Below are positions 28,399 through 37,087 of a stretch of 64,000 nucleotides of DNA, one piece after another. Under the pieces are notes generated by a model that was given only the letters and a program-made list of their open reading frames with translations, was not told the origin of the DNA and made no database searches. Source of the stretch: an uncultured SAR116 cluster alpha proteobacterium. Lineage in GTDB: Bacteria; Pseudomonadota; Alphaproteobacteria; Puniceispirillales; Marisalimonadaceae. Numbering within the stretch: position 1 is the stretch's first letter; each line of letters opens with the position of its first letter. The stretch lies in NCBI GenBank assembly GCA_902618025.1, contig CACMYY010000001.1, forward strand, positions 124,001-188,000. Reading direction: 5' to 3'. The position numbers were made by a program, and so were the translations under genes.

Positions 28399-28877
28399 TA
28401 TGCGCTCTCCTTCATTTCATTAGCAACTTCCAGTACAGCTTTTACAATTTTGTCATATCCTGTACATCTGCATAGATTACCGGCTAACCAATATCTAACC
28501 TCAGTTTCTGTTGGTGAAGGATTGTGATCTAATAGAGCCTTGGAGGCCATTAAGAAACCAGGAGTACATATGCCACATTGAAGTGCAGCTTTTTCAAGAA
28601 ACTTTTGTTGTAATGCATGAAGCTTTCCTCCTTCAGACATACCTTCAATTGTTTCAATATTACTACCTTCCGCTTCTGCAGCTAACATCAAACAAGAACA
28701 GATTAATTCACCATCAAGGATAACACTGCATGATCCACAGTCGCCTGAACCACAACTTTCTTTTGATCCAGTCAAATTTAATTGGTTTCTTAAAACATCC
28801 AACATAGTATCATGTGGTTCGCACAAATAGTCTATATTTTCGTTATTTATTTTAGTTGAAACTTGAATTTTTGCCAT
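28398..28877 (-). CDS. Xanthine dehydrogenase-family [2Fe-2S] subunit
   Basis: 159 residues with two iron-sulfur sites. The plant-ferredoxin-type site is SKESCGSGDCGSCSVILDG with a fourth Cys in ELICSCLML. The second, C-terminal four-helix site is QCGICTPGFLM plus NLCRCTGYDKI. It relays electrons between the molybdenum and FAD subunits. It is coupled by 1-bp overlap to the large subunit and lies 4 bp after the FAD subunit. Confidence 0.96.
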   Translation of the reverse strand: MAKIQVSTKINNENIDYLCEPHDTMLDVLRNQLNLTGSKESCGSGDCGSCSVILDGELICSCLMLAAEAEGSNIETIEGMSEGGKLHALQQKFLEKAALQCGICTPGFLMASKALLDHNPSPTETEVRYWLAGNLCRCTGYDKIVKAVLEVANEMKESA

Positions 28878-28881
28878 GATA

Positions 28882-29751
28882 TTAATTTCCTCTTATTCTA
28901 TCAGCTGCTAATTTTGCAGCTCTTTTAAACAAAACGCCTGCAACTTTTGTTCTATAATCAACTGTTCCTCTTTTATCATTAATTGGATTACAAGAATTCA
29001 TACATACCTCAGAAACTTTATCTAAAGTATCATCATCAAGCTTTGACCCAACCATTATCTTGGAAGCTTCCTCAATTAATAAGGGTGTTGGTGCAACAGC
29101 ACCTAACGAAACTCTTGCATGAGTACAAGTATCATTTTCTAATGAAATATTTACACCACAACCAACAACAGCAATATCCATCTCAGTTCTAGGTGTCATT
29201 CTTAAATAAGCATCTGCAGAATTTGAAACACGTTTAGGAAACTTTAAACTCACTAACATTTCTCCATTTTCTAAAACTGTTTTTCCTGGTCCTAAATGAA
29301 AATGTTCAATTGGTACATCTTTTCTACCTTTAGTACCAGCAATAACTGCTTTACAGCCAGCTGCAATTAAAGCCGGAACACTATCACCAGCTGGTGATCC
29401 ATTGCATAGATTTCCACCTAAAGACGCTCTTCCTTGTATTTGTTCTGATCCGATTAATCGAAACGCCTCTAAAACACCGGGCCAAAGCTTAGCAAATTTA
29501 GAATTTCTATTTAAATTACTGCCTGATACTGAGGCACCTATCTCAAATTCACCGTCTGAAATTTCATTAATTGAATTTAACTCAACAATTTTTTTAATGT
29601 CTATAACTAAGTTAGGTTTTCTGATTCCGCTTTTGATTTGAACTAACAAATCTGTTCCACCAGCTAAAAACCGTGCTGTTCCATTAGCTTTTTTATGAGC
29701 ATCAACTGCTTCGTCAATAGTTTTTGCAGCTAAATATTGTGTGTCTGACAT
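28882..29751 (-). CDS. Xanthine dehydrogenase-family FAD-binding subunit
   Basis: 289 residues of the medium FAD-binding subunit. It has the FAD-contact motifs FLAGGTDLLVQI (about 32-43) and RASLGGNLCNGSPAGD (about 109-124), then the C-terminal CO-dehydrogenase flavoprotein domain (SLGAVAPTPLL, DYRTKVAGVLFKRA). The frame is open from a TTG 12 bp further up, but the ATG at 29751 has a strong GGGAG site at ideal distance and decides the start. It is first in the FAD-FeS-Mo operon, in the CoxM-CoxS-CoxL-type order. It is divergent from a DMT transporter. Confidence 0.94.
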   Translation of the reverse strand: MSDTQYLAAKTIDEAVDAHKKANGTARFLAGGTDLLVQIKSGIRKPNLVIDIKKIVELNSINEISDGEFEIGASVSGSNLNRNSKFAKLWPGVLEAFRLIGSEQIQGRASLGGNLCNGSPAGDSVPALIAAGCKAVIAGTKGRKDVPIEHFHLGPGKTVLENGEMLVSLKFPKRVSNSADAYLRMTPRTEMDIAVVGCGVNISLENDTCTHARVSLGAVAPTPLLIEEASKIMVGSKLDDDTLDKVSEVCMNSCNPINDKRGTVDYRTKVAGVLFKRAAKLAADRIRGN

Positions 29752-29861
29752 TTTATCTCCCAAAAATTAAAATTGAATATCAATTAAAAGAATTATATTA
29801 GATAAATAACAACTAATTTTTTTTTATTCAATATATTTAAGCACATTATATACAAAAATTT

Positions 29862-30758
29862 ATGAAAATTTTAACTAATCCTCATTTTCTATTAACCCTA
29901 ACATCAATATTTTGGGCTTTTAATACTGTTGCGGGAAGGGCTGCAGTAGGAGAAGTTTCACCGTTATTAATAGTCAGTGTGAGATGGTTTTTCGTTTCAA
30001 TAATTTTATCAATTTTATGTAGGAATCAATTAATTGAAACTTGGATTATTTTAAACAAAAATATTAAATGGCTTATTTTCATGGGGTTGTTTGGCTTTAC
30101 TGGTTTTAATTCTGCGTACTATGTTGCTGCACATGATACGATAGCTATAAATCTTGGTTTGGTCCAAGGGACAATGCCTGCATTTATAATCATAATTGCA
30201 TGGATATGGTTGAAAGATAAAATTAATTTTACCCAATTCTTAGGTGTTTTGATAACTTTTATAGCAGTATTGATTGTTGTTTGTTCTGGAAACTTTAATT
30301 ATTTAATTGAACTAGAATTAAACAGTGGTGATATCGTAATGATATTTGCTTGTACCTTGTATGCAATTTATGCAGTTGGTTTAAGAAAAAAACCTAAAAT
30401 TAGTGCTTTATCTCTATTAACTTTTTTTGCATATGTAGCATTTCTGGGTTCTCTTCCTGGTTTAATATATGAAACTTTATCTTATGAGTTAATTTTGCCT
30501 GGTTTAAAAGGAATCATAATATTGGGTGTTATAATTATCTTTCCATCATTTTTAGCACAGATATTTTTTATGAAGGGTGTTGAAAAAATAGGCCCTTCAA
30601 GATCTGGTTTGTATACTAATTTAGTACCAGTTTTTAGTTCTTTATTAGCTGTATTTTTTCTAGGAGAAGAATTTCAGTTTTTTCATTTATTATCATTAGT
30701 AATGATTTTTATTGGAATTTATCTTTTTGAATATAATCAAGTACAAAATTTGAAATAA
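29862..30758 (+). CDS. DMT-superfamily transporter (EamA family)
   Basis: 298 residues, ten predicted helices in two EamA repeats. Hallmarks are FWAFNTVAGRAAVGEVSPLLIVSVRW, VQGTMPAFIIIIAWIWLKDKI and YTNLVPVFSSLLAVFFLGEEF. It probably moves a small organic solute across the inner membrane. It lies divergent from the molybdoenzyme operon across 110 bp, so it could import that enzyme's substrate, but nothing in the sequence proves the link. It is intact, unlike the transporter pseudogene on the other side of the operon. Confidence 0.9.
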   Translation: MKILTNPHFLLTLTSIFWAFNTVAGRAAVGEVSPLLIVSVRWFFVSIILSILCRNQLIETWIILNKNIKWLIFMGLFGFTGFNSAYYVAAHDTIAINLGLVQGTMPAFIIIIAWIWLKDKINFTQFLGVLITFIAVLIVVCSGNFNYLIELELNSGDIVMIFACTLYAIYAVGLRKKPKISALSLLTFFAYVAFLGSLPGLIYETLSYELILPGLKGIIILGVIIIFPSFLAQIFFMKGVEKIGPSRSGLYTNLVPVFSSLLAVFFLGEEFQFFHLLSLVMIFIGIYLFEYNQVQNLK

Positions 30759-30763
30759 TATTT

Positions 30764-30970
30764 ATGTTTACAGATTACAGTAAGTTTGTTGAGTTTTTTT
30801 CTTATTCTTCTTCGTACGATCTAATTTTATTATTAATATTTATTGTTTTTGGAAGATTATTTATAATTAATTTGAAAATTAAAAAAAAAGGGTGGCAAAC
30901 AAAAGCGTGGATTAATGGAATAATAACGTTAATTTCATTTTTAATACTTGCATTTTTACCACTTAACTAA
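30764..30970 (+). CDS. Small two-helix membrane protein, unknown
   Basis: 68 residues with two hydrophobic helices (about 18-34 and 50-66) joined by a basic loop rich in Lys (KIKKKGWQTKAW). It starts 5 bp after the DMT transporter and ends 2 bp before the convergent nqrM stop, so it fills the gap exactly. I do not recognise the family. It could be translated with the transporter or be a small Nqr-linked protein; no further inference is justified. Confidence 0.6.
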   Translation: MFTDYSKFVEFFSYSSSYDLILLLIFIVFGRLFIINLKIKKKGWQTKAWINGIITLISFLILAFLPLN

Positions 30971-30971
30971 A

Positions 30972-31193
30972 TTAAGAAATGTTAATTTTTTGAGTTCTTT
31001 TACAGTTAAGTTGACTTATCAAAGGACTATTAGGATCTATATCTTTATTACATACAGAGCACTTATTTGAGTCAGAGATGGCATTCAAGCCTCCACAACT
31101 TCCCTTAATATTTTTATTCATTAACATTACACCTAATGACATTATTAGAATGATAATTAAAAATATAACAAATGATATGATAAAAATTTCCAT
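30972..31193 (-). CDS. nqrM: Na+-NQR maturation protein NqrM
   Basis: 73 residues: one N-terminal transmembrane helix (about 3-25) followed by the NqrM signature KGSCGGLNAI with Cys33, then Cys45 and Cys48 in KCSVC, and a later Cys in LNCKR. NqrM (DUF539) is needed to put iron into the membrane-embedded site formed by NqrD and NqrE. It follows apbE on the same strand (31 bp). The two maturation genes are divergent from nqrA-F instead of trailing the operon as in Vibrio. Confidence 0.88.
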   Translation of the reverse strand: MEIFIISFVIFLIIILIMSLGVMLMNKNIKGSCGGLNAISDSNKCSVCNKDIDPNSPLISQLNCKRTQKINIS

Positions 31194-31224
31194 ACTTACT
31201 ATTTACTACTTATAATTATGAACC

Positions 31225-32295
31225 TCAATCAATTTTGTTTAAATTTAAAAATTTGTTACTTTTAAACTTTTTTAGCTTACCATCAACTTTATCAATAAAA
31301 AGAACTGCTATCTTTTCTTTTTCAGCTATTTTTAATCCTTCCATTCTTCCTAAAGCTAAAAGGGCTGTAGCCCACCCATCGGCTTTCATTGAATTATCAT
31401 GGATTACTGTTACTGATTTAGTTTTATGTGTAATTGGTTTCCCAGTTTTAGGATTTATTATGTGTGAATATCTTTTCCCATTTTCAGTAAAAAAATTTTT
31501 ATAATCTCCTGATGTTGCTAAACCTTTGTTTGTTATGTTAACAATTTCTTTAATTAATTTTACGTCTAAATTTGGATTTTCTATGCCAATTATCCAATTT
31601 TTCCTTTTTTTATTGTGACCCTTGGTAAGAATGTCTCCTCCAATATTGATTAAGTAATTTTTTACTCCTAGTTGATCTAATTTTCTTCCAATTAAATCAA
31701 TTCCAAATCCTTTTCCAATAGGTGATAGATTAATCGTTAAATTTTTATTTTTTTTTGTAAGCTCTTTATTATCGTAATTAATACTTAAAAGTGATCTTTG
31801 TCCTACCAAAGATAGTGTATTTTTAATTTGCTGTTCTGTAGGTACCGTTTGAATTTGTTTGCTTTTATAACCAAATCCCCAAAGTTCAATTATAGGATCA
31901 AGTGTTATGTCAAAAAAACCATTGGTATTAACATTAATATTGGTTGCAGTTTTGAAAACTTCATTTAATTCATTTGAAATTTTTATTGGTGTAGTTTTAT
32001 TAAATTTATTAATTATACTAATTTCAGAATTTTTATCCCAATTAGATAAAATCTTATTTGTTTTTTCAAGAGTATCTCGAACTTCTTTTTCAATTTTTTT
32101 AATTTTCAATTTTTTTGGAACATTTACTAAATCAATGATATAATAAGTCCCCATTGTGTTTCCTTTTAATTGAGCATTGTAATTTTTTTCTTGAGAGCAT
32201 GAAAAAAAATTAATACAAATAGTCAAAATTAGAAAAAAAAATGAAAATTTATTCTTTGAAGTAATAATTATTTTATCTGTTTCCAGTTTTACCAT
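31225..32295 (-). CDS. apbE: FAD:protein FMN transferase (ApbE lipoprotein)
   Basis: ApbE attaches FMN covalently to a Thr in NqrB and NqrC. The 356-residue product has a lipoprotein-like N-terminus (hydrophobic run ending at Cys33 in NFFSCSQ), which places it on the outer face of the inner membrane. Family blocks are GTYYIIDLV, the LSPIGKGFGIDLIG FAD-binding segment, INIGGDILTKG and HIINPKTGKPI. It is divergent from nqrA with 180 bp between the starts, and its targets lie in the neighbouring operon. Confidence 0.94.
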   Translation of the reverse strand: MVKLETDKIIITSKNKFSFFFLILTICINFFSCSQEKNYNAQLKGNTMGTYYIIDLVNVPKKLKIKKIEKEVRDTLEKTNKILSNWDKNSEISIINKFNKTTPIKISNELNEVFKTATNINVNTNGFFDITLDPIIELWGFGYKSKQIQTVPTEQQIKNTLSLVGQRSLLSINYDNKELTKKNKNLTINLSPIGKGFGIDLIGRKLDQLGVKNYLINIGGDILTKGHNKKRKNWIIGIENPNLDVKLIKEIVNITNKGLATSGDYKNFFTENGKRYSHIINPKTGKPITHKTKSVTVIHDNSMKADGWATALLALGRMEGLKIAEKEKIAVLFIDKVDGKLKKFKSNKFLNLNKID

Positions 32296-32475
32296 AGAAC
32301 TTCTTTAGTTAATTGCTTTAATTATTGTCAAAAATATATTTATAAAAAAAAAACAAAAAAAATCCATATACACTCTTGTTTTTTTTTGAATATATTATAT
32401 ACAAAATAATATCTAAATAAACTTGTTTTAATCATACTAAAATCATTTTTTAAACAGAGGTAAATATTACTTTTA

Positions 32476-33819
32476 ATGTATAAATTCAATCTTAAGAAAG
32501 GTCTGAATATTCCTGTTGCAGGGGTACCAAAACAAGTTGTAGAAGATACAAAAATTCCAAAATCGGTTGCAATTCTAGGTCCTGATTATAATGGTATTAA
32601 ACCAAAAATGTTAGCAAATGTAGGAGAAAAGGTAAAAAGAGGTACACCTCTTTTTTGTCACAAAGATAATCCAGATGTGTTTTTTGTTTCACCCTGTAAA
32701 GGTTTTGTAAAAGAAATTAATAGGGGAGAAAAAAGAGCACTTTTGAGTGTTGTTATTGATATAGAAGATGTAGAAGATAAAGGGATTGATGTAAAAAAAC
32801 TTCACTCGAAAGAAAAATCAAAAAAAGAATTTACAAAAAAATGCCTATTTAGTAGCGGCTTATGGACCTCCTTTTTAACAAGACCTTATTCAAAAATTCC
32901 TGATAGTCAATCTGAACCATCTTCAATTTTTATAACTGCTATGGATACAGAACCACTCAGCCCAGATGCAGATATTATTATTATGAATGATCTTAAATCA
33001 TTTGAAGAAGGCGTAAAACGCATTTCACTTTTGACTAATGGTAATGTTTTCATATGTAAAAAAGAAGGTAGTGAAATTAAGGTCAATAATTTTGAAACAT
33101 ATGAATTCGCTGGACCACATCCTGCCGGTTTAAGTGGCACCCATATGCATTTTTTAGACCCACCAAATGCCAATAAGACAGTTTGGTCAATAAATTATCA
33201 AGATGTGATTGCGATTGGAAAATTATTTATTAATGGCTATGTTGATATCTACAGGACTATTTCAATATCTGGTCCTTTGTCTAATAACCCAAGATTAGTC
33301 AAGACTATTGTTGGTGCATCTCTTGATGATATTCTTGAAGGAGAATATAATAAAACTGAGGATTGCAGAATAATTTCTGGATCTATTCTTTCAGGCTTTC
33401 ACGCGACTGGAGACATGGCTTATTTAGGAAAATATTCTAGGCAGATTACGATTATAAAAGAAGATAAAGAAAAACATTTTTTTGGTTGGATTAAACCTCA
33501 GCCTAATAAATATTCAGTTATGCCTGTCCTTTTATCAGCTTTTAGTTTTTTTAAACTATTTAATCTAACCTCAAATTTAAATGGAGGAAGAAGAGCAATG
33601 GTTCCAACAGGTGTTTTTGAAACTTTAATGCCACAAGATTTTTTGCCAACACAATTACTTAGATCTCTTTTGGTAATGGATACCGACGTTGCTCAATCAT
33701 TAGGTGCGCTAGAACTTGATGAAGAGGATGTTGCATTGTGTACCTTTGCTTGTCCTGCAAAATATGAATATGGTACTGCTCTAAGAGACAGTTTAACAAA
33801 AATTGAAAAAGAAGGTTAA
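32476..33819 (+). CDS. nqrA: Na+-translocating NADH:quinone reductase subunit A
   Basis: 447 residues of the peripheral, quinone-associated subunit of the sodium pump. Clear blocks are KKGLNIPVAGVPKQ at the N-terminus, GPDYNGIKPKMLANVGEKVKRG, a PHPAGLSGTHMHFLDP segment and GWIKPQPNKYSVMP. It is first of six tightly packed genes (gaps of 3-11 bp or overlaps) encoding the whole complex. An AGAGG element lies upstream of the ATG. The presence of Nqr implies use of a sodium gradient, in line with a marine habitat. Confidence 0.97.
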   Translation: MYKFNLKKGLNIPVAGVPKQVVEDTKIPKSVAILGPDYNGIKPKMLANVGEKVKRGTPLFCHKDNPDVFFVSPCKGFVKEINRGEKRALLSVVIDIEDVEDKGIDVKKLHSKEKSKKEFTKKCLFSSGLWTSFLTRPYSKIPDSQSEPSSIFITAMDTEPLSPDADIIIMNDLKSFEEGVKRISLLTNGNVFICKKEGSEIKVNNFETYEFAGPHPAGLSGTHMHFLDPPNANKTVWSINYQDVIAIGKLFINGYVDIYRTISISGPLSNNPRLVKTIVGASLDDILEGEYNKTEDCRIISGSILSGFHATGDMAYLGKYSRQITIIKEDKEKHFFGWIKPQPNKYSVMPVLLSAFSFFKLFNLTSNLNGGRRAMVPTGVFETLMPQDFLPTQLLRSLLVMDTDVAQSLGALELDEEDVALCTFACPAKYEYGTALRDSLTKIEKEG

Positions 33820-33822
33820 TTA

Positions 33823-35040
33823 ATGTCATTAAGAAACTACTTCCATTCTCTAGAACCTCATTTTGAAAAAGGTGGAAAATATGAAAAGTATTATCCGATT
33901 TTCGAAATGGTTGAGACAATATTTTTTACAAGTAACACAGTTACAAAAGTTGCTCCCCACGCAAGAAGCTTTGTAGATATGAAAAGGGTAATGACGTATG
34001 TTGTCATTTCTACTATACCTTGTATCATATGGGCGCTTTACAACACTGGTTTACAGACTAATAGTGCTTTGGCTACTGTAGGTATTGAAGCTCAATCAGG
34101 ATGGCGTATATCATTGCTTCAATTTACTGGCTTAGGAATTAGTCCGGAGAGTTTAGTATCGAATGTTTTTCATGGATTATTGTATTTTCTACCAATTTAT
34201 TTAACAACTTTGATAGCTGGAGGTATCTGTGAAGTAACATTTGCTACTATTAGAGGTCATGAAGTAAATGAAGGTTTTTTAGTTTCTTCTATGTTATTTG
34301 CATTAACCTTGCCTGCATCTACTCCGTTGTGGCAGGTAGCACTTGGTATTGCCTTTGGTGTAGTAGTTGGAAAAGAGGTTTTTGGTGGAACTGGTAAAAA
34401 TTTTCTTAATCCAGCACTCACAGGTCGTGCATTTTTATATTTTGCTTATCCTGCTTACATGTCAGGTGACTCAATCTGGACTCCAGTTGATGGATATTCA
34501 GGAGCTACTTCTCTCGGAATAGCTGCTGCCGAAGGATATGAAAGTTTAAGTAATTATGGAATAACATGGGCGGATGCTTTTTTTGGAACTATTCAAGGTT
34601 CACTTGGTGAAACGTCTACGCTTGCATGCGCAATAGGTTTGGTTTTCCTTCTTTTAACAAAAATTGCAAACTATAGGATGGTTGTAGGATGTCTTTTAGG
34701 AATGATCATTTTTTCTTCATTTCTTAACTGGGTAGGCTCAGACACAAACCCAATGTTTAGTATGCCTTGGTATTGGCATCTAGTTATTGGAAGTTATGCT
34801 TTTGGATTAGTTTTTATGGTTACTGAACCTGTGTCTGGGAGTCATACAAACCTTGGACGATACATATATGGCGCATTAATAGGATTTATGGTTGTAATGA
34901 TAAGGGTGTTAAATCCTGCATTTCCTGAAGGTATGATGTTGGCAATTTTATTTGGAAATATATTTGCGCCATTGATTGATCATTTTGTTGTTATGGCAAA
35001 TATTAAAAGAAGGACAAAATTTAATGTCCAAACCCAATAA
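33823..35040 (+). CDS. nqrB: Na+-translocating NADH:quinone reductase subunit B
   Basis: 405 residues with about ten transmembrane helices; NqrB forms the main sodium-conducting core and binds riboflavin and a covalent FMN. The FMN attachment site is the Thr of DGYSGATS, an exact ApbE target motif. KEVFGGTGKNFLNPALTGRAFLYF and MVTEPVSGSHTN are conserved. It starts 3 bp after nqrA. Its last 17 bp overlap the start of nqrC. Confidence 0.97.
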   Translation: MSLRNYFHSLEPHFEKGGKYEKYYPIFEMVETIFFTSNTVTKVAPHARSFVDMKRVMTYVVISTIPCIIWALYNTGLQTNSALATVGIEAQSGWRISLLQFTGLGISPESLVSNVFHGLLYFLPIYLTTLIAGGICEVTFATIRGHEVNEGFLVSSMLFALTLPASTPLWQVALGIAFGVVVGKEVFGGTGKNFLNPALTGRAFLYFAYPAYMSGDSIWTPVDGYSGATSLGIAAAEGYESLSNYGITWADAFFGTIQGSLGETSTLACAIGLVFLLLTKIANYRMVVGCLLGMIIFSSFLNWVGSDTNPMFSMPWYWHLVIGSYAFGLVFMVTEPVSGSHTNLGRYIYGALIGFMVVMIRVLNPAFPEGMMLAILFGNIFAPLIDHFVVMANIKRRTKFNVQTQ

Positions 35041-35815
35041 TATTTTAACTAAATTTAAAAATATGCCAGTTGATGGCATGACTAAAACTTTATTTGTTGC
35101 AATAACACTATGTCTAGTTTGTTCTATGGTTGTTTCTTTTGCTGCTGTAAATTTAAAAGAAGTTCAGGAAGTTAACAAAGCAGTTGATAAACAAAAAAAT
35201 ATTCTTCAAGTTGCTGGACTTTATTATGAAGGGATTGATGTCAAAAAGTCATTTTCTTCATTCGAACCAATAGTTGTTGACTTAAATCAGGGTAAATTTA
35301 CAAATCGTTTTAATCCTTTAACTTTTGATGATAGAAAAGCTGCACAAGATCCTCAACTTAGTACGTTATTAAAAGAAGATCCAGCGTCAATAGGAAGGCG
35401 AACCAACTTTGCAACTGTCTATCTTCTTAAAAAAGAAGATGGATCTTTGGACAAGATTATACTTCCAATACATGGGTATGGTTTGTGGTCGACATTATAC
35501 GGTTTTATAGCTTTAGAAAAAAATGGTAATGATATTTTTGGTCTTCAATTTTACCAACATGCAGAAACACCCGGATTAGGCGCTGAAGTAGATAATCCTA
35601 AATGGAAAGCTCAATGGAAAGGAAAGAAACTTAATAATAAAAATGGTGAACTGATGATTACAGTAGCTAAAACTCAAAAGTATAAAGATCATCATATTGA
35701 TGCTTTAGCTGGAGCTACTCTTACTTCAAATGGTGTTGATAATTTAGTTAAATTTTGGATGGGTGAGTCTGGTTTTAAAAAGTTTTTAATAAATTTACAA
35801 AATGGAGAAGCTTAA
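35024..35815 (+). CDS. nqrC: Na+-translocating NADH:quinone reductase subunit C
   Basis: 263 residues: one transmembrane helix near the N-terminus and a periplasmic FMN-binding domain. The second covalent FMN site is the Thr in [13 protein letters not shown] near the C-terminus, and GLWSTLYGF and [11 protein letters not shown] are family blocks. The frame is open from 34976, but the ATG at 35024, preceded by an AAGAAGGA site, gives the normal N-terminus MSKPNN and is preferred. It overlaps nqrB by 17 bp and nqrD by one base, consistent with coupled translation. Confidence 0.95.
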   Translation: MSKPNNILTKFKNMPVDGMTKTLFVAITLCLVCSMVVSFAAVNLKEVQEVNKAVDKQKNILQVAGLYYEGIDVKKSFSSFEPIVVDLNQGKFTNRFNPLTFDDRKAAQDPQLSTLLKEDPASIGRRTNFATVYLLKKEDGSLDKIILPIHGYGLWSTLYGFIALEKNGNDIFGLQFYQHAETPGLGAEVDNPKWKAQWKGKKLNNKNGELMITVAKTQKYKDHHIDALAGATLTSNGVDNLVKFWMGESGFKKFLINLQNGEA

Positions 35816-36468
35816 TGTCTCAGACAAGGAAACAACTACTTACTGATCCTTTGGTGGATAATAACCCTATAACACTTCAGGTTTTAGGAATTTGTTCTGC
35901 TTTAGCAGTAACGTCTTCTTTGAATGTTGCGTTTGTTATGTCATTAGCTGTGATAGCGGTTTGTGGATTTTCATCTTTATTTATTTCATTTTTAAGACAT
36001 TATATACCAAATTCAATTAGAATTATTGTTCAGATGGTTATAATTGCATCCTTGGTAATTCTAGTTGACCAAATCATAAAAGCATATGCTTATGAGATTT
36101 CTAAAACATTATCAGTTTTTGTAGGTTTAATTATTACAAATTGCATTGTTATGGGAAGAGCAGAAGCTTTTGCAATGAAAAACAAGCCATTTGAATCGTT
36201 TGTAGATGGTGTTGGAAATGGTCTAGGATATAGTCTTTTATTGATGAGTGTTGGAGTAATTCGTGAGCTTTTTGGATCTGGTTCGTTATTTGGAGTGATG
36301 ATTTTTGAACCTGTGAGCAATGGAGGGTGGTATGTTCCAAACGGTTTGTTACTTCTTCCTCCCTCAGCTTTTTTTATTATAGGATTTATTATTTGGGGTG
36401 TTAGAACATGGAAAAAATCACAAGTTGAGGTCCGTGAATACAAAATACAAACACTAGAGGAACATTAA
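35815..36468 (+). CDS. nqrD: Na+-translocating NADH:quinone reductase subunit D
   Basis: 217 residues, six transmembrane helices. With NqrE it forms the inverted pair that binds an iron centre in mid-membrane. The two ligand cysteines are visible: Cys27 in LGICSAL and another in [14 protein letters not shown]. The [25 protein letters not shown] segment is conserved. It is coupled by overlapping stop/start codons to nqrC and nqrE. Confidence 0.97.
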   Translation: MSQTRKQLLTDPLVDNNPITLQVLGICSALAVTSSLNVAFVMSLAVIAVCGFSSLFISFLRHYIPNSIRIIVQMVIIASLVILVDQIIKAYAYEISKTLSVFVGLIITNCIVMGRAEAFAMKNKPFESFVDGVGNGLGYSLLLMSVGVIRELFGSGSLFGVMIFEPVSNGGWYVPNGLLLLPPSAFFIIGFIIWGVRTWKKSQVEVREYKIQTLEEH

Positions 36469-37076
36469 TGGAAGGTTTGATTTCTTTAGCTGTAAAAGCA
36501 ATTTTTGTAGAAAATCTAGCTCTATCTTTCTTTTTAGGGATGTGTACCTTCATTGCTGTATCTAAAAAAATATCAACAGCCATTGGCTTAGGTATTTCAG
36601 TAATGATAGTTCAATCAATTACAGTTCCCGCTAATAATATTATACTTTCATATTTGCTAAAACCAGGTGCATTAGCTTGGGCAGGATTTCCAGACATTGA
36701 TCTAACTTTTCTAGGACTTATTTCTTACATAGGTGTTATAGCTGCGTTGGTTCAAATTCTAGAGATGATATTAGACAAATATTTTCCACCACTATATAAC
36801 GCACTTGGAATATTTCTTCCCTTAATAACTGTAAATTGTGCAATATTAGGAGGTTCACTATTTATGGTTGAAAGAGATTATAATTTTTCAGAAGCTACAA
36901 CTTATGGGATAGCCTCAGGTTTTGGTTGGGCCTTGGCAATTGCCACTATGGCAGGTGTTAGAGAAAAACTAAAGTATAGTGACATACCTGACGGCTTACA
37001 AGGACTTGGAATTACTTTTATAACTGCCGGGCTTATGGCAATGGCTTTTATGTGTTTTTCTGGTGTTAAACTTTAG
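36468..37076 (+). CDS. nqrE: Na+-translocating NADH:quinone reductase subunit E
   Basis: 202 residues, six transmembrane helices. The partner iron-ligand cysteines are Cys26 in [12 protein letters not shown] and the one in [12 protein letters not shown]. The [18 protein letters not shown] block matches the family. It is homologous to NqrD in inverted topology and is translated from an ATG overlapping the nqrD stop. Confidence 0.97.
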   Translation: MEGLISLAVKAIFVENLALSFFLGMCTFIAVSKKISTAIGLGISVMIVQSITVPANNIILSYLLKPGALAWAGFPDIDLTFLGLISYIGVIAALVQILEMILDKYFPPLYNALGIFLPLITVNCAILGGSLFMVERDYNFSEATTYGIASGFGWALAIATMAGVREKLKYSDIPDGLQGLGITFITAGLMAMAFMCFSGVKL

Positions 37077-37087
37077 AGGATTAAGAA

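Noticed and set aside
26161-29751. Carbon monoxide dehydrogenase (coxMSL)
   Set aside because: Subunit order is the same, but the active-site loop lacks the form I AYxCSFR signature and no cox accessory genes are present.
34976-35023. Longer nqrC start inside nqrB
   Set aside because: The added residues are a frame-shadow of nqrB, and the ATG at 35024 has a proper Shine-Dalgarno.
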